Source: Candidatus Saccharimonadota bacterium (GTDB lineage: Bacteria; Patescibacteriota; Saccharimonadia; Saccharimonadales; Saccharimonadaceae). Taken from it: DNA of 64,000 nt. Shown one piece after another: positions 35,610 through 42,912 of this stretch. The notes under the pieces were generated by a model. The model did no database searches, was not told where the DNA came from, and saw only the letters and a program-made list of their open reading frames with translations. Position 1 is the stretch's first letter. Each line of letters opens with the position of its first letter. Made by a program: the position numbers and the translations under genes. The stretch lies in NCBI GenBank assembly GCA_017515105.1, contig JAFWHO010000003.1, positions 1-64,000 of the forward strand. Reading direction: 5' to 3'.

Positions 35610-35677
35610 TTGCTAGATTATAACATAGATCTGTTTTTATTCGCGAGGGTGAGATGCATTTTTCGGGTTTTTTGGCA

Positions 35678-35706
35678 TTGACTTTAAAACATAACCAATA
35701 TATAAT
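35678..35706 (+). promoter_or_regulatory. Promoter of the DUF4874/DUF4832 surface protein
   Basis: TTGACT (35678-35683), 17-nt spacer, TATAAT (35701-35706). The leader of about 33 nt carries AAAAAGG twice and resembles the leader of the surface gene at 42584. Confidence 0.85.
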
Positions 35707-35745
35707 TGTAGGTACAAAAAGGTCAAACAAAAAGGAAAAACAAAA

Positions 35746-38523
35746 TTGAATACTAATTTTAATATCTCGGTTGTGAATGAGAACGATGCTTTTGTTGCCG
35801 TGCCGAATACTGGTGCGTTACAAAATGAAACTCCCATCATTATTGGTTCTTGTTCCATGTTGTTAGCTGTAAGCGCAATAATTATTATGCTATTTATTAA
35901 AAACAAGCATAAAAATAACGAGGATTTGCAGAAGCATTTTCTATTCTTCAATAAGAAACAAATAATTGTTGGCGTGATTCTTTTCCTTGTCACGGCGATG
36001 GTTTCGTTTGGGGCGGCTATCTTGAATGAAAAAACTGGTCAGGTGATGGCGGCTGATAAGGATGGAGAAGAGCAAGTAGTCAATGAGACGGACGGGATTT
36101 CTGTAAAAATTGAGCCAATGAGTTTAAATGTGAATATCAAAAAAGGTGAGAAGGAAAAATTTGCTTCAACTTATCATGATGTGACCGTGGGATCCGGCGC
36201 TTCGTATGGGTATACTCTTGGGGTATATGCGAGCGGTACGGATATTTCTTCAAGCGAAACGAAGACAAAGATTAATGGCCTTGGCGCCGGTGAGGAGCCT
36301 AGTGTACTTGGTAGAAACACTTGGGGCGTAGCGACGACGGAGCCGGTGGATGCAACTTCTAAAGTGTGGCAAAATGTGCCTGGCTCGGAAAGTGATATGA
36401 GGATTATAAAAGAGGCGCGAACTATATCGGAAATCAATAGTGCTGCGAGAGTTTACTATGGCGTGAATGCTGGTGATGATTTGGAATCAGGTGAATATGG
36501 CACAACCATTAACTATGTAGTGGTGCCAAATGCGATAGATGATTTGGAAGTGCAGGATATTTCGTATGCGGATTCAAAAGAGGTGTTGCCGAATCCGGAT
36601 AGAGGAGTATATATACCACTTCGCCTTCAATACAATGCTGAAACTGGATTGTTTGGCGAGAAAAGTGATGTAATTAGTGCGGCGGCTGAAGCGAATCGTA
36701 GGAAGGTTTCTTTGGTTCATCTTAGGATTGACCTTTCGGCGTGGTCCGGAAATGCAAATGAGTCTGGTGAGGATTTACCAATGACGAGTGAACAGGTGGC
36801 TTCGCTTGCGAGACTTTTAAATTACTTCAGGATGTATTCTGTTAAGGTAATACCGCGGTTCTCTTATGACGTTACGGCGCTTGATCAAGAACCAAAATCT
36901 CTCGATACCGTGATGCAGCATCTCGAGGCCCTAAGACCGCTCTTCGAGGAAAATAAGGATGTAATTACTTCGGTGGATGCTGGGATTCTTGGCCCGTGGG
37001 GCGAGATGCATAGTACGAGCGGAATTTATGCTACGGATGAGACACTACGTCAAATTGTTCTCAAGTGGCTGGACGTTTTGCCAAAAGATTTAACGGTAAA
37101 TGTGCGTACGCCGGTACAATATAGGACTGTACTTGGGGGTCTTGAAAATGATTCCGAGGATAGATATAGGTTGGGCATATTTAATGATGGCTATCTTGGG
37201 AGTGAGTCGGATCTCGGTTCTTATCATAGTGGGGTTACTAGGGATATCTTTGTGGATTGGATGGAGACGCAAGGAAATTACACTTTTTACGGTGGTGAAG
37301 TGACGAGGGCGGATCCTGATGAGCCGGATTATGTACCAGAAATGGAGCAGTGGAGCGAAGGCGCATTTGTTGCGCAAGAAATGCCGCGTACACATACTTC
37401 GTATTTTAACAGCGAGTTTAATTTGAAGATTTTGCGCGATAAATGGCAAAACCAGATTTATGAGAATTCCGACGACGAATACGATGGCGAAACTTATTAT
37501 AAATATTTGACTGATCATATTGGATACAGAATAGTAATTCGGAACTCTGAGCTTACTTCTAGCGTGCAGACTGGTGGGATTGCGGCACTAAGGCTTAATT
37601 TGGAAAATGTCGGGTTCGCGAGACTGATTCAAAAACAAAAAGTTTATTTGATTCTTGAAAAAGATGGGGATTATCGCAAGGCAGAGCTTGATACCGATAT
37701 TTCGGGGTTGATGAGCCAGAGTGATGAAACTTACACTTATGTGTTTAGTGTGCCGAGCGATCTCACGGCGGGGAATTGGAATGTATATTACAAGATCAAT
37801 AATGCCAATTCGGAAAATTATCCTGTGAGCTTTGCGAATGCAAATGTTTATAACGAGAATTTGGGGGCGAATAAGGTGGGGCAAATCCAAGTTACTGAGG
37901 GTACAGAACAAAATATTGGGTTCCGGCAGTTAAATACTTCTGCTCAGGATTTGAGTGAAACTAGTGGCCTCGTGGAGGCTAAGAAAAAGTATGTGCAAGG
38001 TGTTATTACTTATCGTCTTAATAGCAATAATCAGGTAATACTTTCTAGGGAACATGTGCTTTTGACCAGGGGTGAGACTTTGAGTTTGAGTGATCCAGAA
38101 GGTTTGAAAAACAAAGGATTTGAGATGCTGTCGAATTACTATAAGCCGAAGTTTTATACTGTGCTTAGTGGTTGGCAGATGGCTGAGGAGGTTACGATCC
38201 CGCTTGAAGACTCAGAATCTTCTTACTGGATTGATGTTTATGTGAGGACGTCACCGAATCCAGACTTTGAGCTTGTGTATGTGTATGACGGGAATGTGAT
38301 TGAACGGGTCGTCACTGATAAGGTTGCGCCTGGAGCTGTGATTGATCTCGATGATCCTGATGGGCTTGCCAGTATGGATATCGTGCCACTGGATGGCTAT
38401 AGGATTACGCATTTCGCGAGTGGGGTGTTAACAAATTGGGCTGGTGTCACTAGAGTAACGATGCCGACCTCAGATCTTGATGATTGGTATATCTTGAACG
38501 TGTATCTGGAAGACGCTGAGTGA
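35746..38523 (+). CDS. Giant surface protein: VPNTG/two-TM module, beta module, DUF4874 and DUF4832
   Basis: 925 residues. VPNTG (19-23) precedes a helix (31-50), then KNKHK, a second helix (about 67-87) and a likely cleavage or exit region VMAAD near 97. Residues ~105-270 are a beta-rich module (RNTWGVATTEP, ARVYYGVNAGDD, GEYGTTINYVV) shared with two other surface proteins here. Then comes DUF4874 (LVHLRIDLSAWSG, VDAGILGPWGEMHS), a glycosidase-like barrel, and DUF4832. The C-terminal ~180 residues hold two copies of an unnamed repeat (YRLNSNNQVILSREHVLLTRGE). The start codon is TTG, supported by AAAAAGGAAAAAC. Confidence 0.87.
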   Translation: MNTNFNISVVNENDAFVAVPNTGALQNETPIIIGSCSMLLAVSAIIIMLFIKNKHKNNEDLQKHFLFFNKKQIIVGVILFLVTAMVSFGAAILNEKTGQVMAADKDGEEQVVNETDGISVKIEPMSLNVNIKKGEKEKFASTYHDVTVGSGASYGYTLGVYASGTDISSSETKTKINGLGAGEEPSVLGRNTWGVATTEPVDATSKVWQNVPGSESDMRIIKEARTISEINSAARVYYGVNAGDDLESGEYGTTINYVVVPNAIDDLEVQDISYADSKEVLPNPDRGVYIPLRLQYNAETGLFGEKSDVISAAAEANRRKVSLVHLRIDLSAWSGNANESGEDLPMTSEQVASLARLLNYFRMYSVKVIPRFSYDVTALDQEPKSLDTVMQHLEALRPLFEENKDVITSVDAGILGPWGEMHSTSGIYATDETLRQIVLKWLDVLPKDLTVNVRTPVQYRTVLGGLENDSEDRYRLGIFNDGYLGSESDLGSYHSGVTRDIFVDWMETQGNYTFYGGEVTRADPDEPDYVPEMEQWSEGAFVAQEMPRTHTSYFNSEFNLKILRDKWQNQIYENSDDEYDGETYYKYLTDHIGYRIVIRNSELTSSVQTGGIAALRLNLENVGFARLIQKQKVYLILEKDGDYRKAELDTDISGLMSQSDETYTYVFSVPSDLTAGNWNVYYKINNANSENYPVSFANANVYNENLGANKVGQIQVTEGTEQNIGFRQLNTSAQDLSETSGLVEAKKKYVQGVITYRLNSNNQVILSREHVLLTRGETLSLSDPEGLKNKGFEMLSNYYKPKFYTVLSGWQMAEEVTIPLEDSESSYWIDVYVRTSPNPDFELVYVYDGNVIERVVTDKVAPGAVIDLDDPDGLASMDIVPLDGYRITHFASGVLTNWAGVTRVTMPTSDLDDWYILNVYLEDAE

Positions 38524-38540
38524 TTTCTCTTTACGGATGA

Positions 38541-38568
38541 TTGACTATTTAGTGAACTGTGGTATAAT
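38541..38568 (+). promoter_or_regulatory. rpsO promoter, leaderless
   Basis: TTGACT (38541-38546), 16-nt spacer, TATAAT (38563-38568) with TGG in front. Six bases (GGGGCA) separate the box from the ATG. Confidence 0.8.
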
Positions 38569-38574
38569 GGGGCA

Positions 38575-38841
38575 ATGATAACAAAAGAGAATAAAGACAA
38601 GGCTATTGCCAAGGTTGCCCGAAATAAGGCTGACGTTGGTTCTCCTGAAGTTCAAGTTTCGATCTTGACTGAGCGGATCAAAGAAGTGACCGAGCATGTT
38701 AAGAACAACAAACATGACTTTATGGCCAAAAGAGGTTTGATGCAGATGGTGGGGAAGCGCAAAAAACTATTGCGCTATCTGGAAGAGACTGATTTTGAGC
38801 TATATAAGAAGACCATCAACAAGCTCGGCCTCAGGAAATAG
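38575..38841 (+). CDS. rpsO: 30S ribosomal protein S15
   Basis: 88 residues, full length. S15 binds the 16S central domain early in 30S assembly. NKADVGSPEVQVSILTERIKEVTEHVKNNKHDF and the C-terminal RRLGLRK-like KTINKLGLRK are standard. The first residues are shortened. In many bacteria S15 represses its own leader RNA; here there is no leader, so that control cannot exist in the usual form. A strong terminator follows; pnp, its usual partner, lies 4 kb away. Confidence 0.97.
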   Translation: MITKENKDKAIAKVARNKADVGSPEVQVSILTERIKEVTEHVKNNKHDFMAKRGLMQMVGKRKKLLRYLEETDFELYKKTINKLGLRK

Positions 38842-38861
38842 ATTTAGGCAGTAGAAATGGG

Positions 38862-38889
38862 AAAACCCGCCTTATTTGGCGGGTTTTTT
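38862..38889. terminator. Bidirectional terminator between rpsO and the orphan at 38872
   Basis: AAAACCCGCC (38862-38871), loop TTATTT, GGCGGGTTTTTT (38878-38889). It also encodes the last residues of the convergent orphan gene. Confidence 0.93.
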
Positions 38890-39423
38890 GTTGGTTTTGG
38901 GTTTTTTTAGTTCTTCGGCGATTAGGAAATCGTCGATTGCCTTTTCGGCTTCCTCGATAGAACGTTTCTTGAACGCTTCCATGTATCTCGGAAGGCCTAT
39001 TGGCGATTCCACCCACATTGAAATCAGATCTTTAAAGATTAATTTTATTGTGGGGAACAATGTCTGAAACCTTTCAGACAGTTCAGCCGTTTCCCTCTCA
39101 TTTGTGTTTGTTGTTTCAAAACGGAGTTCGATGAACTCGGTCTTTTTGCCTTCGTAAAAGCAAAGATGGTTGTTCTGAAACAGTACCATGTCGAGGTTGA
39201 ACAGCTGCTTGTTGTTCTTCCTTAACGCCGTATAGAGCTCCACCAACGGTTCAAACTTTTCAGTTCCATTGTCGCTGATGTTGATAATTACCGGTATGTA
39301 CCCGATAATGAAGAACTCACCCCTGAGTTCTCTCTCGAGCTCTTTGTTTCTTTTAATACTCTCCTGCGTTTCAAGCCGCGGATCTGAATCGAGGAACAAT
39401 AGTAAAAGGCTTCTTTTTCCCAT
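38872..39423 (-). CDS. Orphan cytoplasmic protein, function unknown
   Basis: 183 residues, no signal peptide. It starts MGKRSLLLLFLDSDPRLETQ, has a central mixed alpha/beta region (FFIIGYIPVIINIS, LFNLDMVLFQNNHLCFYEG) and ends in a Lys-rich tail (KKPKTNKKPAK) encoded inside the terminator. I do not recognise the fold. It has a consensus promoter, a leader and a perfect GGAGGTGA ribosome site, like the other isolated minus-strand orphans at 9765, 45151 and 49163. It may be a recent acquisition. Confidence 0.75.
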   Translation of the reverse strand: MGKRSLLLLFLDSDPRLETQESIKRNKELERELRGEFFIIGYIPVIINISDNGTEKFEPLVELYTALRKNNKQLFNLDMVLFQNNHLCFYEGKKTEFIELRFETTNTNERETAELSERFQTLFPTIKLIFKDLISMWVESPIGLPRYMEAFKKRSIEEAEKAIDDFLIAEELKKPKTNKKPAK

Positions 39424-39477
39424 TTTTTCACCTCCAAAAAATATTAGGGGTAACGGAAAACTAACCCCCTTACGTTT

Positions 39478-39506
39478 ATTATAGCATATTTTGTGTTAAA
39501 AAGCAA
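39478..39506 (-). promoter_or_regulatory. Promoter of the orphan gene at 38872
   Basis: Minus strand: TTGCTT (39506-39501), 17-nt spacer, TATAAT (39483-39478) preceded by TGC. The leader (about 50 nt) has an AGGGG/CCCCT stem and then GGAGGTGA. Confidence 0.82.
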
Positions 39507-39536
39507 GGAATTAGGGGGAATAACAGGGGTGGGGTT

Positions 39537-42500
39537 TTAGAGAGATTTGTTGAGTCCCATCCAGAATTTGAAGTATTTTGATGCGGTATCGACATTCCAG
39601 TGAATGCCATCAACAGTCTTATAGCTACTCCAGTTGCTCTTGAAGCTCCATTTGGTTTTGTCTAATGAGGTATCAACGATTTGACTAAAAGTATCTACAT
39701 AGGATATATATTTATATTTGTTTGTGATATAGCTACTGTATTTTTTGTTAACCGTATAGTACTTGAAGTTTGAACGGTATTTTGCTGTGCAGTAATTGGC
39801 GTTATTGTTTTTTACATACGTTTTACTATCCCCATCGCTAGCCTTCATGGGGTGTTGAGATGTAACGTAGCCGTGTATTTTGTAGCCAGCATCACCAAAT
39901 TCTGCAATAACATCATTGTATCTTTTTATTTGTTCGCTGATCGTTGGTAGTATTATCGTTCTAGTTATGGCTCCCGTTTCTTTGTTTTTAATATAGGCGA
40001 TTTTCGAAGCGTTTTTTTCTATTTCTTCGCAGGAATAATGTTTGGTGTCATTGCCAGAAATGGTGAAATAGACGTAAAGATCAACATAGTCCTTTGCATA
40101 CTTGTGGTGGTTGATGATTTTCTTGGCGAAACTCCAACCCGAGTAAGGTGGTTGATTCTCTACTTTATTTGGGCCAGCGTCGGCTGTCCAGTTTTGGGCG
40201 GTTTCAAACTGATAGCCGTGGCCTGAGTAATAGATAAAGTTGAGGGTGTCATCCAGGGATTTTGGCCCGCTTAACTTAGTGTTATACTGGTTGTTTTGAG
40301 TGGTAGTATATTGAGTTCCGGAAGTGCTTGAGGTGTAGCTTTTTACGTTAGCATAACCGTCTTTTGCTGATCCGTTGATTTGCCTGAGCTGGGAGGCGCC
40401 AAGAATTATGATTACTTTTTTCCAGACAGTAATCGTGAAAGTGTCTTTTTTGTTGGAGTCATATACGGACTGGGCAGTGATAGTGGCTTTGCCGGCATTA
40501 ACGATTGTGACTTCGCCTTTTTCGTTGACGGTGGCAGTTTTTGTATTTCCGCTTTGCCAGTTTACTCCTTTATCAACAGCGTTTGGTGTTCCATTGACGA
40601 CGGCATTAAGTTTGATGGTGTGGCTATCATTATTATAAGAAATGACTTTGCTTTCAATAGGTGAATCGTTTTTGTCCCGTATTTCGACACCGATGACTCT
40701 ATCTGGTTCGACGTAGTGCCATAGAGCGTAGAGGGTGATGATTTGTGACGATTCGCCATCTGGGATATTGAATGGTACTGTGTTGCCGGCTTGATATGTT
40801 GTGCCGCTTGTCGTTCCATTGGAACAGTTTTCACCTGAAGGTTGGATGGTGCACCAACCTCTAAATTCGTAGTCCGTACGGGTTGGCTTGATGCTGCTGA
40901 TTGTGAATGATGTACTATTATCGGTAATGTAGTCGGAGTCCGATGCAGGAGCGTTGCTACCACCGTTAGCGTTGTAGTTTAGGATAAAGGAATAATAGGT
41001 GGGCTCTGGTTCTTCTGGATTTTCTGGGTCTGGAGTTGGGGTCGGGGTGGTTTTTTCCCAGATGGCGTAGAGGTTGATGTTTTGGTTTCCGGTATAGGAG
41101 GCGCCGGCGTTGTATGAGGTGCCGCTATTGTTTGCGATAGTATTCCAGTGTTTAAAGGTGTAATTGTTCCTTTCGCAACCAGTTGAGGCAGATATCGTGA
41201 CAGGTGCACCAATGTCTGCCGTTTGTGATGTGACACTACCGCTGCCGCCATTACAGTAGTAATTTACAGTGTAGGTTGGCAAAACGGTGGCAATGGCTTT
41301 GTAAGTGACTGCGCTGTTGTTGGTGCCGTAGTAGGACCCGTCTGGGAGATTATCCGTAAGATTAAAACCGTAATAGATCGTGGTAGAGTCGTTAGCTGGG
41401 GTGGCGGTGGTAGTTTCTTTGATGGCGATTTCGGAGCCTAGGACAGGAATACCGGCCCATTTACTGGTGGAAGATGGGGTATAATTGGTGCCAAATGTTG
41501 AATTTGCGATAGCGAAGCCGTAGGAATCGGCTTCAAGGGTGTCAGGATTAGCGAAGGAATTTGAAGTGGGTAGGATGCGGGCATTAGCCGAAATGCTACC
41601 ATTGATTGAAAGATCATTATATTTGGGGTTGTCGGTCGAGATAAATAATTTGTAACCGTGCACAGTTGCGTCGTTAACGGTGACGGTTTGTGAGGTTGAA
41701 ACGAAGACGTTTCCGTTTGCTAGATCTACATCTTTTGTAAAATTGCCGCTTGAAGTAGAAAGGGAAAGTGTGTCTTCATTGGTGGGGGCTGCAAAAGCAG
41801 TTTCTTCATTTGTGTTAGAAGTAAATGTATTCAAACAGAAATAGGCACCGCCGGCAACGACTGCGATTCCTGCGACGGCTGTGATTAATTTATGCGACTC
41901 GAGGTTAAGGCCTGTTTTTGACGATCTAGAAAGGGAAATGGTTTTTTTGGAGAAATGGTTTTTGATTGAGCTGAGAGAATTCGCCAACGAACGATTTGTG
42001 TTTTTTTGGTTTGGCCTAAATGAAGTCGTGGTTCTGAAAGTAGAATGCGTGTAGCTACGGGCCTTCAAACGAGGCAAGAGGTATTTTCGGATAGCAAAGA
42101 AGCTTACGATGATAATAAGAAGGCCAGAAAAGATGAATGGCATATTTCGTCCAATGGTAGCACCAAATGCTTGAGCGCTAATTCCGCCGGTGTCTGGGAC
42201 GAGAATTGATCCTTCGAGCTCCTCGGGGTTTTCGGAAATGGCTAATGACGTAGTAAATTCTTTGCCATCGCTATATTTGGCAACAAGACTATAATCTCCG
42301 GTGGCTAGATTTTTGGCATAACTTCCTTTTACGGTAATAATAGTGCTACCTTCTTCGAGATAGTAATCTTCACCTAAAACCAGTTCCTTGTCGTTAAGGA
42401 ACAAGCTTTGAAAAAGACTGAGATCGTAGTCGATTTCGACAATAAAATCTTCGCCATCGCCAAGAGCTTGAATATTATCGCTGAGCCAAGTAATTTCCCC

Positions 42501-42584
42501 AGTACTCTCTGGGGTTGGTTCTGGCGCAGGCGCAGAACTATTAGTGATGTTTATCCTAGGACTAAATGAAGCAGTAGATGCCAT
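39537..42584 (-). CDS. Giant surface protein: Ig-like domain, VPDTG/two-TM module, beta module, List-Bact repeats, Big2 and SGNH-like domain
   Basis: 1015 residues. An Ig/X2-like domain (30-118) leads to VPDTG (129-133), a helix (about 149-165), a basic ~65-residue linker, a second helix (233-251) and a possible cleavage site AFAA near 264. Then come the beta module shared with the other surface proteins (YYGFNLTDNLPDGSYYG), two Listeria-Bacteroides repeats (CERNNYTFKHWNT; RTDYEFRGWCT) and a Big2-like Ig domain (TATVNEKGEVTIVNAGKATI). The last ~280 residues look like an SGNH/GDSL hydrolase: IILGASQLRQI as block I and DGIHWN as the Asp-His block V. It has its own promoter and a ribosome site AAAAAGGAAAA. 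Confidence 0.88.
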   Translation of the reverse strand: MASTASFSPRINITNSSAPAPEPTPESTGEITWLSDNIQALGDGEDFIVEIDYDLSLFQSLFLNDKELVLGEDYYLEEGSTIITVKGSYAKNLATGDYSLVAKYSDGKEFTTSLAISENPEELEGSILVPDTGGISAQAFGATIGRNMPFIFSGLLIIIVSFFAIRKYLLPRLKARSYTHSTFRTTTSFRPNQKNTNRSLANSLSSIKNHFSKKTISLSRSSKTGLNLESHKLITAVAGIAVVAGGAYFCLNTFTSNTNEETAFAAPTNEDTLSLSTSSGNFTKDVDLANGNVFVSTSQTVTVNDATVHGYKLFISTDNPKYNDLSINGSISANARILPTSNSFANPDTLEADSYGFAIANSTFGTNYTPSSTSKWAGIPVLGSEIAIKETTTATPANDSTTIYYGFNLTDNLPDGSYYGTNNSAVTYKAIATVLPTYTVNYYCNGGSGSVTSQTADIGAPVTISASTGCERNNYTFKHWNTIANNSGTSYNAGASYTGNQNINLYAIWEKTTPTPTPDPENPEEPEPTYYSFILNYNANGGSNAPASDSDYITDNSTSFTISSIKPTRTDYEFRGWCTIQPSGENCSNGTTSGTTYQAGNTVPFNIPDGESSQIITLYALWHYVEPDRVIGVEIRDKNDSPIESKVISYNNDSHTIKLNAVVNGTPNAVDKGVNWQSGNTKTATVNEKGEVTIVNAGKATITAQSVYDSNKKDTFTITVWKKVIIILGASQLRQINGSAKDGYANVKSYTSSTSGTQYTTTQNNQYNTKLSGPKSLDDTLNFIYYSGHGYQFETAQNWTADAGPNKVENQPPYSGWSFAKKIINHHKYAKDYVDLYVYFTISGNDTKHYSCEEIEKNASKIAYIKNKETGAITRTIILPTISEQIKRYNDVIAEFGDAGYKIHGYVTSQHPMKASDGDSKTYVKNNNANYCTAKYRSNFKYYTVNKKYSSYITNKYKYISYVDTFSQIVDTSLDKTKWSFKSNWSSYKTVDGIHWNVDTASKYFKFWMGLNKSL

Positions 42585-42622
42585 CTTTGATTTTCCTTTT
42601 TGTATTGACCTTTTGTATTTCT

Positions 42623-42650
42623 ATTTTAACATAAGAATTTTGAAATGCAA
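42623..42650 (-). promoter_or_regulatory. Promoter of the SGNH surface gene
   Basis: Minus strand: TTGCAT (42650-42645), 16-nt spacer, TAAAAT (42628-42623) with TGT in front. The leader holds AAAAGGTCAA and AAAAAGGAAAA as in the gene at 35746. Confidence 0.7.
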
Positions 42651-42675
42651 GAGTTTTTCAGGTTTCTTATTATGG

Positions 42676-42704
42676 TTTAAAAGAAATGGTTTTTCTGGTA
42701 TAAT
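42676..42704 (+). promoter_or_regulatory. pnp promoter
   Basis: TATAAT (42699-42704) with TGG in front gives an extended -10; a weak -35 TTTAAA (42676-42681) is 17 nt upstream. The leader to the ATG at 42913 is about 200 nt, by far the longest in this window. Confidence 0.7.
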
Positions 42705-42750
42705 AGTAGTTAGTAAATTAACATTGGGAAGACGGCAGATATATTTATTC

Positions 42751-42871
42751 TAAACTCTTAATATCATATTTTTTTCGACACGGGTCGCTCCGGCCCGTCG
42801 TTACGGGCGGAGCGCCCTAATTCTCGGTCGTAACCTCCGAAATGTCTCAAAAAATAGATATCAAGAGTTTA
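42751..42871 (+). repeat. Long inverted repeat in the pnp leader
   Basis: Arms 42751-42780 and 42843-42871 (TAAACTCTTAATATC... against ...GATATCAAGAGTTTA) pair almost fully. They enclose a GC-rich core where GGGTCGCTCC (42782-42791) pairs with GGAGCGCCC (42809-42817) around a perfect GCCCGT-CGTT-ACGGGC hairpin. The mRNA can fold into one long stem. No ORF is found between 42585 and 42912. Confidence 0.8.
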
Positions 42872-42912
42872 GGTAGTTATACCTGAAGTTTTCCCGAGAA
42901 AGGATTATTTTT

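Noticed and set aside
37090-37911. Minus-strand reading frames inside the DUF4874/DUF4832 gene
   Set aside because: They have no promoter, ribosome site or family match, and the plus-strand frame is continuous with conserved motifs.
40375-40664. Plus-strand hydrophobic ORFs inside the SGNH surface gene
   Set aside because: These are opposite-strand shadows of Thr/Ser/Asn-rich repeats, which translate as Val/Ile-rich sequence.
42585-42912. Riboswitch in the pnp leader
   Set aside because: The structure is a single long inverted repeat with no match to any ligand-binding class that I know.
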